From assembly GCF_900199705.1 (NCBI RefSeq), contig NZ_LT904908.1, positions 1,637,007-1,701,006 of the forward strand: DNA of 64,000 bases. Direction: 5' to 3'. The stretch comes from Collinsella provencensis (GTDB lineage: Bacteria; Actinomycetota; Coriobacteriia; Coriobacteriales; Coriobacteriaceae). Positions 8,724-17,339 of the stretch are shown here, piece by piece. The stretch's first letter is position 1. Every line of letters begins with the position of its first letter. The translations under genes and the position numbers were made by a program. The notes under the pieces are model-generated. The model had not been told where the DNA came from and ran no database searches. It saw only the letters and a program-made list of their open reading frames with translations.

Positions 8724-9782
8724 GTGAATCGAACCGGGAAGCATTTCAATCGTTTACTGACGCTGTTGCTCGGCGCCGTTCTTGTGGCAACACCGTTGTC
8801 TGCCTGTTCGGATGAGACGAGCCGAGAGGCGCTGACCGCTGCGGGCGGTTCCTGTGCGCTCGACGCATCCGGCGACGGGTCGTCCACGTGCCTTCGCGAT
8901 CAGGAAGACACGCGATCGCCTCTCGGATCCGGGTGTGAATCCACCATCGACGTCGCGGCCATTCCCGCGTATGGCGGCAGCCCGTATACCGTTGTCGAGG
9001 ACAATGTTCCCGGTTTTAGCGAAACGGATCTCAGCGCGCCCGAGGAGCAATACGCGCCGCTGGATTCCCTCGGCCGCTGCGGAACCGCTTTTGCCATCGT
9101 ATCCCGAAGCACGATGCCCACCGAGGAGCGGGGGAGCATCGGCATGATCAAGCCGACCGGTTGGCGCACCGTCCGCTACGACGATCTCATTGCCGATCGA
9201 TATCTGTACAACCGCTGCCACCTCATCGGATATCAGCTCACCGCTGAGAATGCCAACGAAGAGAATCTCATTACAGGCACGCGCTATATGAACGTCGAGG
9301 GGATGCTGCCGTTCGAAAACGAGGTCGCGGACTATGTGGAGCGCACCGGCAATCGTGTGCTCTATCGTGTGACGCCGGTGTTCGTGGATGATGAGCTGGT
9401 GGCGCGCGGCGTTCAGATGGAGGCGTGCTCCGTTGAAGACGATGGCGCGGGCGTTTGCTTCAACGTGTTCTGCTACAACGTTCAACCGGGTATCGGCATC
9501 GATTACGCCACGGGCGACAGCTGGCGTATGAGCGATGACGTACCTGCGTATACGCCCGAGGAGGGGGCTGCCCAGGCTGACGGAGCGGCAGGGCAAGCCG
9601 ACGTTCCGCAGTCCGCTCCGGTTGAGGTGACGTACATTCTCAACGTCAACACGGGCAAGTTCCATCTACCTGGTTGCCGATCGGTCAAGCAGATGAAGGA
9701 CAAGAACAAGCGCGAGGTTAGGTCTACACGGGAAGACATGATTGCCCAGGGTTACAGCCCCTGCGCCAACTGCAATCCGTAA
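8724..9782 (+). CDS. Secreted DNA/RNA non-specific endonuclease, lipoprotein
   Basis: This protein is predicted to cut extracellular or envelope nucleic acid. From the GTG at 8724 it has a basic start, a hydrophobic stretch LLTLLLGAVLVATPLSAC and a lipobox cysteine at residue 28, so it should be a membrane-anchored lipoprotein. The nuclease core contains YNRCHLIGYQL (catalytic histidine about residue 166, the counterpart of the DRGH motif), ENLITGTRYMNVEGMLPFE and FNVFCYNVQPGI, typical of the competence-nuclease branch. The last 55 residues, YILNVNTGKFHLPGCRSV and SPCANCNP, form a small Cys module like an Ada metal-binding tail. An upstream ATG at 8682 is possible but spoils the signal peptide. 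It is monocistronic. Confidence 0.88.
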   Translation: MNRTGKHFNRLLTLLLGAVLVATPLSACSDETSREALTAAGGSCALDASGDGSSTCLRDQEDTRSPLGSGCESTIDVAAIPAYGGSPYTVVEDNVPGFSETDLSAPEEQYAPLDSLGRCGTAFAIVSRSTMPTEERGSIGMIKPTGWRTVRYDDLIADRYLYNRCHLIGYQLTAENANEENLITGTRYMNVEGMLPFENEVADYVERTGNRVLYRVTPVFVDDELVARGVQMEACSVEDDGAGVCFNVFCYNVQPGIGIDYATGDSWRMSDDVPAYTPEEGAAQADGAAGQADVPQSAPVEVTYILNVNTGKFHLPGCRSVKQMKDKNKREVRSTREDMIAQGYSPCANCNP

Positions 9783-9886
9783 ATGCGTGGTTGAGTGTTT
9801 GCCCCGGAAATTGAGCGCGGGCAGGGAGCTTCTTTTGGAGATTCAGGTGATAGCCCTGTCGCCTGCTCTATGCCTGAGTTCGCTGT

Positions 9887-10213
9887 CTACAGTCCCACTT
9901 CCCAGCGGCACGTTTTCATATCTACGTGAGTTTCGTCGAGGAACACCACGCCTTCGGCCTCCAGCATGGAGCGTTGGACCTCCGGTCCGCCAAAGGCAAA
10001 GCCCTCGCAGATGCGCCCGTCGGCAAACACCACGCGATGACAGGGGATAATACCCGGGCGCGGATTGGAATGCAGGGCAAAGCCGACTTGGCGCGCGCAG
10101 CGCGGAGCGCCCATGAGGGTGGCGACCTGGCCGTAGCTCGCCACGCGGCCCTTAGGGATCTGCTCGACTATCTCGTATACGCGCTCGAAGAAATGCGTGT
10201 GGCTTATAGACAT
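9887..10213 (-). CDS. MGMT-family methyltransferase-like protein
   Basis: This 108-residue protein is only the C-terminal DNA-binding and active-site domain of O6-alkylguanine-DNA alkyltransferases; the N-terminal domain is absent. It keeps IPKGRVASYGQVA, the helix with RQVGFALHSNP and the active-site sequence PCHRV, with Cys58. Alkyltransferase-like proteins of this size usually have Trp in place of the cysteine, so an intact PCHRV in a short protein suggests it could still accept alkyl groups. The ATG at 10213 is preceded by GGAGAAAGG. It is convergent with the nuclease gene; no partner is evident. Confidence 0.85.
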   Translation of the reverse strand: MSISHTHFFERVYEIVEQIPKGRVASYGQVATLMGAPRCARQVGFALHSNPRPGIIPCHRVVFADGRICEGFAFGGPEVQRSMLEAEGVVFLDETHVDMKTCRWEVGL

Positions 10214-10350
10214 GTTGGCCTTTCTCCTTCTGTCGAAACTATCCTGCCGAAAATGATACGGCTCATTAGCTGCGAGCTAATGTTTCGCAGCTCTTCCAAG
10301 GATACGATGTGCGTGCGCGCATTCGTAGAACCACAGAAAGAGGAGCTATC

Positions 10351-10779
10351 GTGGCAAAGGGAAAGAAAAGCGTTTGGAAGATCATCCTGATCGTCGTCGT
10401 TGTGATTGGCGTAATTGGCGCAGTCGGGTCGGGTGGCAAGAGCGATTCGAAGGGCTCTGCCGATGCCCCGGCTCAGGAGCAGAAGCAGGAGCAGGAGGAG
10501 CCGGAGTCGGAGCCCTACGCCATCACGGACGAGACGCTTGATACGTCCAACCAGTTCAGCGCATATATCACCGGAACTTTGACAAACAATACCGACAGGG
10601 ATCTGGACTACATTCAGGTTGAGTACGTCCTGTATGATGCCGATGGAGCTCAGATCGGCACTGCGCTCGCCAACACCAACAACCTCAAGGCGGGTGGAGC
10701 TTGGAAGTTTGAGGCGGCTGCATTTGAGGATGGGGCCGAGATCGCCTCTTTCGAGCTTGCTGATGTCACGGGCTTCTAA
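10351..10779 (+). CDS. Membrane-anchored FxLYD-domain protein
   Basis: This 142-residue protein has a basic start, one membrane span (WKIILIVVVVIGVIGAVG, about residues 8-25), a Gly/Ser/Glu-rich linker and an extracytoplasmic beta-sandwich with AYITGTLTNNTDRDLDYIQVEYVLYD, shown here as key features, which fits the FxLYD class of small surface domains. The GTG at 10351 has GAGGAG six bases upstream; the frame extends upstream without a better site. It is followed at 82 bp by an HTH gene. The role is unknown; such domains occur in cell-surface or stress proteins of Gram-positives. Confidence 0.75.
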   Translation: MAKGKKSVWKIILIVVVVIGVIGAVGSGGKSDSKGSADAPAQEQKQEQEEPESEPYAITDETLDTSNQFSAYITGTLTNNTDRDLDYIQVEYVLYDADGAQIGTALANTNNLKAGGAWKFEAAAFEDGAEIASFELADVTGF

Positions 10780-10861
10780 GCGCGATATTCTTGGAAGGCG
10801 GAAAAGCGCGATATCTAGTTTCGCGCTTCGTGCGTTCGCGTAACGCGGGAAAGGAGTCGAG

Positions 10862-11281
10862 GTGGCAGAGCGTTTAACAGAAGAGGTACTTCAGGAACTT
10901 CTTGAGAGCTCGAGTCTCGACTCCTTTGTTGATCAGGCTGAGTTCTCCTCGTGCACACTGGCGGAGTATCTGCAGCGGCTGCTTGAGAAAAAGCATCTCA
11001 AGCGCTCGCGCGTGGTGCGCATGGCGGATCTGAATGAGACGTTCGGCTACCAGATCTTTACTGGTACACGCAACCCTTCGCGCGATAAAGTTCTGCAAAT
11101 CGCCTTCGCCATGGCCCTGACGTTGCGCGAGACGAACCGCGCGCTCGTTTCCGCCGGTGTGAGCACCCTCGATCCCAAATGCCGCCGCGATGCCATCGTC
11201 ATCTTCTGCGTGGATCACGGCTGCTCGCTGCAAAAGGTCAACGAGGAGCTGTATCGCTTGGGTGAAGAGACTATTTGCTAG
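10862..11281 (+). CDS. Helix-turn-helix protein paired with a kinase
   Basis: This 139-residue soluble protein starts at GTG 10862 after AAAGGAG. The middle, LKRSRVVRMADLNETFGYQIF, followed by GTRNPSRDKVLQIAFAM, has the pattern of an XRE-type helix-turn-helix and its following helices, although the turn is divergent. The C-terminal helices contain two cysteines. It lies 60 bp before a Ser/Thr kinase gene on the same strand. In my experience such divergent HTH proteins often precede kinases of this type in gut Firmicutes and Actinobacteria. Whether it is a DNA-binding regulator or a kinase substrate is open. Confidence 0.72.
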   Translation: MAERLTEEVLQELLESSSLDSFVDQAEFSSCTLAEYLQRLLEKKHLKRSRVVRMADLNETFGYQIFTGTRNPSRDKVLQIAFAMALTLRETNRALVSAGVSTLDPKCRRDAIVIFCVDHGCSLQKVNEELYRLGEETIC

Positions 11282-11341
11282 TGTGCGGCTTTGGTTTCCC
11301 GTTGTGTTTTAGATGTCCTGTTGGGATGCTAAGCTTTCGAT

Positions 11342-12703
11342 ATGGAAACGCTACAGGACATAAGACAAAAGTACCTGGAAACTCCCGATTCAATTTCTGA
11401 TGATGGGGAGCATTCGAGTGAGGCTTTTGACGCCGCACTCGATTCGTTCTTAGACGTCGCGTCGCATGCGGATTCTTGGAACGTTGAACAGCTGCTCAAG
11501 CGCTCGGCGTATGAAACTACCGAAATCGTTGTTCCCTCGCCCGAGGGACACGGTACAGCGAGCGTACCTGCTCGCGCAATTCGCAAGCGCATTGATGGCA
11601 CGCCAAATGCCGGAGCCGCATACGAGGCTTTGTGGCGCGTCCAGCAACGGGGTGTTCGCATTGAAGGAACGCCTCAGATTTTCGAATGCGTCCGCACGGG
11701 CAAAACGCTTCACGTTCTGATGGAGTACATCGAGGGGCCTTCGCTGGAGGAATACGTTGCGAGCGCTGGTCCGGGGGTCGATGCGCTGCGCAAAGTGGCG
11801 TTGAGCTTGTGCCGCACGGTGCATGACCTGCACACGCGTCTAGAAGCGCCACTCATTCATCGTGATTTGAAGCCTTCGAACATCATCATGAGTGAGCGCG
11901 GGCCTGTGGTGATCGACTATGGGATTTCGCGCGTGTGGCACCAAGATGCCGAGTCGGATACCTCGTGTTTTGCAACGCGCTGTTACGCACCTCCCGAGCA
12001 ATTCGGGTTTGGTCAGACAGACGAGCGAAGCGATGTATATGCGTTGGGAAAGATATTCTACTTTTGCCTGACGGGGGAGCATCCGCCTAATGTATGCACG
12101 GCAAAGGCGTGCAAAGAGGCTGGAATTGATGAGGGTTTTGCCGCCGTGATTGCAAAAACATGCTCTTTCAATCCAACTGATCGATATGCGAGTGCGCGAG
12201 CGTTGGCGCGTGCTGTCGAACAGTGTGTTGAGCGGCTTGATTCGCCCGACGGGAAGTTGTCTTACGAACGTGTGAGCTCTTTCAAGTATGAAAAACCTCG
12301 TAAGAGCAGGTTTCCTTACGGGCTCACGCGGCTTCGTGGGTTGCACGATCATTTTGCAAAGTTTCTTGAGAGCAAGCTCTCAACGTATTTGGGCAAGCTG
12401 TGGAACGTCATCGTCCTTTTCGCTGCGGGATTTCTGTTGTCGGCATGTGCATATTTGGTTGCCTGTCCCAACGAAAGAGACGCGGTGCTTCCCGTGTGGT
12501 TCCGGTTTTTGGAATACATAGTGATGCTCGGCGGCATCATCGTGATGTTTATGTTGCTGCTGCTCGACAGGCGCCGAATCAGCGTGCGATTTCCGCTGCT
12601 TGTTCGTAGAAACATTCTGCTTGAGGCGGGAGTGGTTTTCATCGCGTCATTCTTCCTGATCATTTTTGTTTCGCTGTGCGGCTCGTTGTCAGGATTGCAT
12701 TAG
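11342..12703 (+). CDS. Membrane-bound serine/threonine protein kinase
   Basis: This 453-residue protein has an N-terminal eukaryotic-like kinase domain (about 55-290) and three C-terminal membrane spans (about 355-375, 385-405 and 428-450). The catalytic loop HRDLKPSN is at 173-180, the metal-binding motif is DYG rather than DFG at 192-194, the activation segment ends APPEQFG, and SDVYALG carries the structural aspartate. The glycine loop is poorly formed; K82 in RAIRKRIDG is a possible ATP-contacting lysine. No PASTA repeats follow, so this is not a classical PknB; the short loops between spans leave little outside the cell. It is the second gene after the HTH protein at 10862, a likely two-gene signalling unit. 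Confidence 0.85.
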   Translation: METLQDIRQKYLETPDSISDDGEHSSEAFDAALDSFLDVASHADSWNVEQLLKRSAYETTEIVVPSPEGHGTASVPARAIRKRIDGTPNAGAAYEALWRVQQRGVRIEGTPQIFECVRTGKTLHVLMEYIEGPSLEEYVASAGPGVDALRKVALSLCRTVHDLHTRLEAPLIHRDLKPSNIIMSERGPVVIDYGISRVWHQDAESDTSCFATRCYAPPEQFGFGQTDERSDVYALGKIFYFCLTGEHPPNVCTAKACKEAGIDEGFAAVIAKTCSFNPTDRYASARALARAVEQCVERLDSPDGKLSYERVSSFKYEKPRKSRFPYGLTRLRGLHDHFAKFLESKLSTYLGKLWNVIVLFAAGFLLSACAYLVACPNERDAVLPVWFRFLEYIVMLGGIIVMFMLLLLDRRRISVRFPLLVRRNILLEAGVVFIASFFLIIFVSLCGSLSGLH

Positions 12704-12843
12704 GTGCGAGGGCTTATCAGGTCAAGCGTTGTTACTGCCAAACCAGGGAATGTGAAAAGTTTCTGCTAGGTAACTTTATCCTTTGAGACCGTTGGGCCAT
12801 GGGTAATATGGTGTGCGGAAAAACACTCGGAAAGGACCTGCGC

Positions 12844-15216
12844 ATGAGACTGGACACGCTAGAAATCGGCAAAGATGCCATTGTCGCCTGCGTTGATTCG
12901 GACGATCCAGCGCTTCATCAGCACATTCTTGACATGGGTCTTACGCCGGGAACTGAGGTCACCATGATGAAGCACGCGCCCATGGGCGATCCGCTTGAGA
13001 TTCGCCTGCGCGATTACGAGCTCACGCTGCGCCGTGCCGATGCAGCGCGTATCGAGCTCATGGACATTCACGACGCGCATAACGTTTCGCGCGAAAACCC
13101 GGTTGCCACGCGCGGCATGGCACACCCTGCGCTGGGAGAAACTGACGAGCCTGTTTTCAGACCGCGTGCCGCCGGGCATGTGCTCTCGCCCAATCAGCCC
13201 GTCACTTGCGCGCTCGTGGGCAATCAAAATTGCGGCAAGACTACGCTGTTCAACCAGCTCACGGGTTCGAACCAACATGTGGGTAACTTCCCGGGCGTCA
13301 CGGTCGACCGCAAAGATGGCCAGCTCAAGGGGTTCCCTCAGGCGACCGTGGTCGATTTGCCGGGCATCTACTCGCTTTCGCCTTACACAAGCGAAGAGGT
13401 CGTGAGCCGCCAATTCATCCTCGACGAACGCCCCAACGCTATTATCAACATCGTCGACGCCACCAACATCGAGCGCAATCTTTATCTCACCATGCAGCTC
13501 ATGGAACTCGACCGTCCCATGGTGCTCGCGCTCAACATGATGGACGAGGTCACAGCTAATGGTGGAACCATTGACGTGAATCTGCTCGAGCGGAAGCTCG
13601 GTATCCCCGTGGTGCCGATTTCCGCTGTCAAAAACGAGGGAATCGCTGAGCTTGTGGAACATGTGCGCGAGGTTGCCTACCACGACTTGCGCCCCGGGCG
13701 CCTCGACTTTTGCTCAATGGATGGCGTTGATGGCGGCGCCCTGCATCGTTGCATCCACGCGGTGATTCACCTGATCGAAGACCATGCCGAAAACGCGGGC
13801 ATTCCCGTGCGCTTTGCCGCCACTAAACTGGTGGAGGGCGATGAGCTGGTGCGCAAGGCACTCAACCTCGATGCCAACGAGCTCGACGCACTTGAACACA
13901 TCATTTCGCAGATGGAGGAGGAGTCGGGTAGCGACCGGCTTTCCGCCCTCGCCGACATGCGTTTTTCGTTCATTGGATCCGTGTGTCGCGCCTGCGTGGT
14001 CAAGCCGCATGAGAGTCGCGAGCACAAGCGCTCCGTTGCCATCGACCGCATCCTCACGGGTCGCTACAGCGCGTTCCCCGCGTTCCTCGCCATCATGGCG
14101 CTCGTGTTTTGGGTGTCGTTCGGTTCGCTTGGCGCGTGGCTGCAAGGTCTCATGGAGGAGGGCGTGGCGTGGGCTACCGACGCCGTTGCGGTGGCGCTTG
14201 CGGGCGCGGGCGTGAATCCCGTGGTGCAGTCGCTCGTGGTTGACGGCATTTTTGCGGGTGTGGGCAGTATGCTCTCGTTTTTGCCGCTCATCGTGGTGCT
14301 GTTCCTGCTGCTTTCCATGCTCGAGGACTCGGGCTACATGGCGCGCGTCGCTTTCGTGATGGATAAGGTGCTGCGCCGGTTTGGACTTTCGGGCCGCAGT
14401 TTCGTGCCTATGCTGGTGGGATTTGGCTGCTCGGTGCCGGCCATCATGGCCACGCGCACGCTGCCCTCGGAGCACGACCGCAAGATGACCGTGATGCTCA
14501 CCCCGTTTATGAGCTGTTCAGCCAAGCTGCCGGTATATGGCCTGCTTGCAGCCGCGTTTTTTGCACGGAACAGCGTGCTGGTTATGGTTTCTCTCTACCT
14601 GTTAGGTGTGGCGGTTGCTGCCGTGGTTGCGCTAATTTTCAAGCACACGGTGTTCAAAGGCGAACCCGTGCCGTTCATTATGGAGCTTCCCAATTACCGC
14701 CTACCGAGTGCGAAAACGACGGTGATGCTCGCGTGGGATAAGGCGAAGGACTTTATCCAGCGCGCGTTCACGATCATTTTCGTGGCGAGCATCGTGGTGT
14801 GGTTCCTGCAGACGTTTGACATGCGTTTGAATGTGGTGACCGATCAGTCACAGAGTTTGCTTGCAGGTTTGGGAGGGCTCATTGCCCCGGTGTTGGCGCC
14901 GCTCGGGTTCGGCGATTGGCGTGCTTCGACGGCGTTGGTCACGGGACTGCTCGCCAAGGAGAGTGTCATTTCCACGCTTGCCGTGCTGCTGGGTTCCGCC
15001 TCAGCGGGTGCGCTTTCCGAGCTGTTCACTCCGCTTTCTGCCTATGTGTTCCTGGTGTTTACGCTGCTGTATCCGCCCTGTGTGGCTGCCATCGGTGCTG
15101 TGAAAAACGAGCTTGGGCCCCGTTGGGCACTGGCGGTGTTCGTGCTGCAGTGTCTCGTTGCATGGGTCGTTGCCTTTGCCGTGCGTCTGATTGGCTTGGC
15201 GCTTGGACTGGTGTAA
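12844..15216 (+). CDS. feoB: Fused FeoA-FeoB ferrous iron transporter
   Basis: This 790-residue protein joins a FeoA SH3-like domain (residues 1-75, HILDMGLTPGTEV) to FeoB. The G domain begins near residue 126 with GNQNCGKTTLFNQLTG; the other G motifs are NFPGVTV, DLPGIYSL, NMMD and SAVKNEG. The membrane half holds the two gate repeats (GCSVPAIMATRTL and the later LLAKESVISTL) and about ten spans. It moves Fe2+ inward. The ATG at 12844 has GAAAGGA upstream; the frame opens 45 bp earlier without a site. It appears monocistronic, with no FeoC. I looked for a DtxR/IdeR-type box in the 140 bp upstream and saw no convincing one. Confidence 0.93.
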   Translation: MRLDTLEIGKDAIVACVDSDDPALHQHILDMGLTPGTEVTMMKHAPMGDPLEIRLRDYELTLRRADAARIELMDIHDAHNVSRENPVATRGMAHPALGETDEPVFRPRAAGHVLSPNQPVTCALVGNQNCGKTTLFNQLTGSNQHVGNFPGVTVDRKDGQLKGFPQATVVDLPGIYSLSPYTSEEVVSRQFILDERPNAIINIVDATNIERNLYLTMQLMELDRPMVLALNMMDEVTANGGTIDVNLLERKLGIPVVPISAVKNEGIAELVEHVREVAYHDLRPGRLDFCSMDGVDGGALHRCIHAVIHLIEDHAENAGIPVRFAATKLVEGDELVRKALNLDANELDALEHIISQMEEESGSDRLSALADMRFSFIGSVCRACVVKPHESREHKRSVAIDRILTGRYSAFPAFLAIMALVFWVSFGSLGAWLQGLMEEGVAWATDAVAVALAGAGVNPVVQSLVVDGIFAGVGSMLSFLPLIVVLFLLLSMLEDSGYMARVAFVMDKVLRRFGLSGRSFVPMLVGFGCSVPAIMATRTLPSEHDRKMTVMLTPFMSCSAKLPVYGLLAAAFFARNSVLVMVSLYLLGVAVAAVVALIFKHTVFKGEPVPFIMELPNYRLPSAKTTVMLAWDKAKDFIQRAFTIIFVASIVVWFLQTFDMRLNVVTDQSQSLLAGLGGLIAPVLAPLGFGDWRASTALVTGLLAKESVISTLAVLLGSASAGALSELFTPLSAYVFLVFTLLYPPCVAAIGAVKNELGPRWALAVFVLQCLVAWVVAFAVRLIGLALGLV

Positions 15217-15280
15217 GATGCGCAGGTCAGATGGGTTTTCCCTGCTTGTCCAGGGCTAATACGGAACGGGGTAGTTCTTC

Positions 15281-15630
15281 CTAATTTCGTGGCGAGTTGA
15301 TAGTCGGAAACCCTGTCCATTGATACATTCACCGGTAATACCCTTCTCATTTCGAAGCGAGTTTGAACGGTGCTCGCCAATTCGTTTCGAAGTTCTGAAG
15401 GTAAGGCGGCAAGGTCAAAGTACACTTTAGCGAAATAAAGCAAATATCTGGGAAAATGGAAGCGGGGTTGCATCCAAAACGGGTGTCTACTCGGCGTGGT
15501 AAGTTTTACCTTCAGAATTTCGCAACGAGTTGGATGGATTTTGCTCGCCCTTTTCGAAAATGGGATGGTAAGTCGATGGCAGTAAAATGGACCATAGTTT
15601 GTCATTGCATTCAACTGGGCGAATGATAGT
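15281..15630. repeat. Large imperfect inverted repeat (possible MITE)
   Basis: This stretch between feoB and the rplJ promoter has no credible gene. The best-matching arms are 15376-15403 and 15507-15534, identical at 24 of 28 positions in inverted orientation (TACCTTCAGAA, then TTCG-AACGA-TTGG). Weaker inverted similarity extends outward to about 15281 and 15630, giving arms near 120 nt around a 103-nt centre. TTCGnnnCGAGTT recurs at 15286, 15351 and 15519. It resembles a decayed palindromic mobile element. Confidence 0.5.
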
Positions 15631-15814
15631 AAAACTTGTATTCGAAACGCGTGGTTGCTTGACGAGGCACGCCTCATCCTCTCAAGTTCAAAACGAGCGC
15701 GTTTTCCAATGCGGATTTCCGTATTATCGACAGGCAGCGGCAAAGAATTTCCCCGGCAATATATTCAAATATGGTCAACCGGTGGGGAAGTGGCAGGTAA
15801 CTGTTGCAAAACCC

Positions 15815-15843
15815 TTGACGCATTTGCTCGCACCCGTCACAAT
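15815..15843 (+). promoter_or_regulatory. Promoter of rplJ-rplL
   Basis: TTGACG (15815-15820) and CACAAT (15838-15843) are separated by 17 bp, a good sigma-70 arrangement just before the L10 leader. Confidence 0.6.
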
Positions 15844-15867
15844 ATCCCGTGCACACGCACGATTCGC

Positions 15868-16004
15868 TGCCAGAGACAGCCGGTACCTGCGTGCCCGCGC
15901 AAGCGAGCGCAACGGAGTAAAGGGTAAACCCGCCAGCCGAGGTGGTCGAGTAGATATGTCTTCTCGCCCCCGTCGCTCTATGCAGCGCGGGGGTTTTCTT
16001 TTTT
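15868..16004 (+). ncRNA. Ribosomal protein L10 leader with attenuator
   Basis: The untranslated region before rplJ has the shape of an L10 leader: CCAGAGACAGCCGGU at the 5' side pairs with CCAGCCGAGGUGG near 15931-15946 around an inner hairpin. In known leaders this binds the L10-L12 complex. It ends in a strong hairpin, CCCCCG with inner CGCT at 15967-15977 and AGCG-CGGGGG at 15984-15993, followed by TTTTCTTTTTT. Excess L10 would favour termination. The family call is from memory of the consensus. Confidence 0.75.
15967..16004 (+). terminator. Intrinsic terminator/attenuator in the L10 leader
   Basis: A 10-bp GC-rich stem with a 6-base loop is followed by an 11-base T-rich tract, 65 bp upstream of the rplJ start. 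Its position before the first gene marks it as an attenuator rather than a simple end. Confidence 0.8.
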
Positions 16005-16069
16005 AGACACGCCCCCGTCCCTCTTAAGGCGGGTCGTGCCTGAGAAAGAACGAGAAGGAGGTGTACCAC

Positions 16070-16591
16070 ATGCCACAGCAGTACAAGATCGATGCAGTTG
16101 CCGAGATCGAGTCCAAGGTGCAGTCCAACGCGGGTATGTTCGTCGTGAACTACTCCGGTCTCACCGTTCTCCAGGCTCAGGAACTGCGTCACCAGCTTCG
16201 TGAGGCTGGCGCCGAGATGAAGGTTTACAAGAACAACCTCGTGCGTCTGGCCCTCAAGAACCAGGAGCAGCCGGAGATCGACGAGATTCTCGTCGGCCCC
16301 TGCGCTTATGTGTTCTACGAGACCGAGCCCGTTGAGGCCGCCAAGGCCCTCAAGACGTTCTCCGAGAAGTCCAAGGGCGTTCTCGAGATCATGGGCGGCA
16401 TTTCCGACGGCGCTGCCGTTACCGCCGACGATGTCAAGGCTATCGCCGATCTTCCGACCAAGGACCAGCTCCTCGGCCAGATCGCCGGTCTCATTTCTGG
16501 TTTCGCTCGCGATATCGCCGTTTGCACCAATGGTGTTGCCAGCGGTCTCGCCCGTTCGATCCAGCAGGTTTCCGAGCAGAAGGCAGCCTAG
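16070..16591 (+). CDS. rplJ: 50S ribosomal protein L10
   Basis: L10 forms the base of the ribosomal stalk, binding 23S rRNA and L7/L12 dimers. The 173-residue product has the usual layout: an N-terminal rRNA-binding half (KIDAVAEIESKVQSNAGMFV, YSGLTVLQAQELRHQLREAG, YKNNLVRLAL) and a C-terminal helix that carries L12. Start ATG 16070 has AAGGAGGT seven bases upstream; the upstream in-frame codons are inside the leader. It is followed by rplL after 102 bp, the universal rplJL order, and is probably autoregulated through the leader at 15868-16004. Confidence 0.97.
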   Translation: MPQQYKIDAVAEIESKVQSNAGMFVVNYSGLTVLQAQELRHQLREAGAEMKVYKNNLVRLALKNQEQPEIDEILVGPCAYVFYETEPVEAAKALKTFSEKSKGVLEIMGGISDGAAVTADDVKAIADLPTKDQLLGQIAGLISGFARDIAVCTNGVASGLARSIQQVSEQKAA

Positions 16592-16693
16592 CGGTTGCTT
16601 TTGCGCGCGGCACTCGTCGCGCATCCCGGCGCACATGCGCCAAACGCTACACTGAACTCCCTGCATGCGCAGGGTAACTGAAAGGACTTAGAA

Positions 16694-17071
16694 ATGGCTA
16701 AGCTTACCACCGATGAGATCATCGAGGCTCTGAAGGAAATGACCCTGCTCGAGGCTTCCGAGCTCGTCAAGGCTATCGAGGACACCTTCGGCGTTTCCGC
16801 CGCTGCTCCTGCCGCCGTCGTGGCTGCTCCTGCTGCTGGCGCTGCCGAGGCTGAGGAGAAGACCGAGTTTGACGTCGTGCTCGAGGGCTTCGGCGACAAC
16901 AAGATTCAGGTCATCAAGGTTGTCCGTGAGCTCACTTCCCTCGGCCTCAAGGAGGCCAAGGAGGTCGTCGAGTCCGCTCCTAAGGCCGTCATCGAGGGTG
17001 CCAAGAAGGAGGACGCCGAGGCTGCCAAGGAGAAGCTCGAGGCTGCCGGCGCTGCTGTCACCCTTAAGTAG
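16694..17071 (+). CDS. rplL: 50S ribosomal protein L7/L12
   Basis: This 125-residue stalk protein recruits translation GTPases. It has the N-terminal dimerisation helices ([20 protein letters not shown]), the flexible Ala-rich hinge ([20 protein letters not shown]) and the globular C-terminal domain ([30 protein letters not shown] and the final AAGAAVTLK). Length and order are normal. It is cotranscribed with rplJ and followed by a strong terminator. AAAGGA lies upstream of the ATG. Confidence 0.98.
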   Translation: MAKLTTDEIIEALKEMTLLEASELVKAIEDTFGVSAAAPAAVVAAPAAGAAEAEEKTEFDVVLEGFGDNKIQVIKVVRELTSLGLKEAKEVVESAPKAVIEGAKKEDAEAAKEKLEAAGAAVTLK

Positions 17072-17123
17072 TTTCCCGCAGGTGTATCACCTGCAAGCTG
17101 CTTGAGCATAGTCGCTCTTTTGA

Positions 17124-17157
17124 AGCGGGGTTCGCATAGCGCGAGCCCCGCTTTTTT
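17124..17157 (+). terminator. Terminator of rplJ-rplL
   Basis: Arms AGCGGGGTTCGC (17124-17135) and GCGAGCCCCGCT (17141-17152), with one G-T pair, are followed by six T residues. Confidence 0.9.
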
Positions 17158-17283
17158 GACAATTTTGAACAATAGAATCGAGGTGAAAAGAAAACCTTGA
17201 AACAAAAGAGTGCGATATGTAATGTTAATTGAATAATAGAAACCGTTCGCCGATACTCGCCTCAAATAGTGTTGCGTAATTGC

Positions 17284-17293
17284 GGGGGGGGGG
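17284..17293 (+). repeat. G10 homopolymer tract upstream of a surface-protein gene
   Basis: Ten consecutive G residues lie 46 bp before the ATG of the Ltp-repeat protein. If a TTG at 17280 were used as start, the tract would be inside the reading frame. Confidence 0.8.
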
Positions 17294-17339
17294 CAGTACT
17301 CTGGGCATTGTCAGTATCCCTTCAAAATTGGAGTGCAAC

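Noticed and set aside
8700..8760. GGTTCGATTC on the minus strand, tRNA T-loop-like
   Set aside because: No acceptor stem, anticodon arm or D-loop around it; it lies in the nuclease signal peptide region.
12704..12843. Iron-box (DtxR/IdeR type) upstream of feoAB
   Set aside because: Only partial matches such as GCTAGGTAAC; no palindrome of the right length.
15042..15743. 233-codon minus-strand frame across the feoB end and the repeat region
   Set aside because: Overlaps feoB antisense and an inverted repeat; no protein-like pattern.
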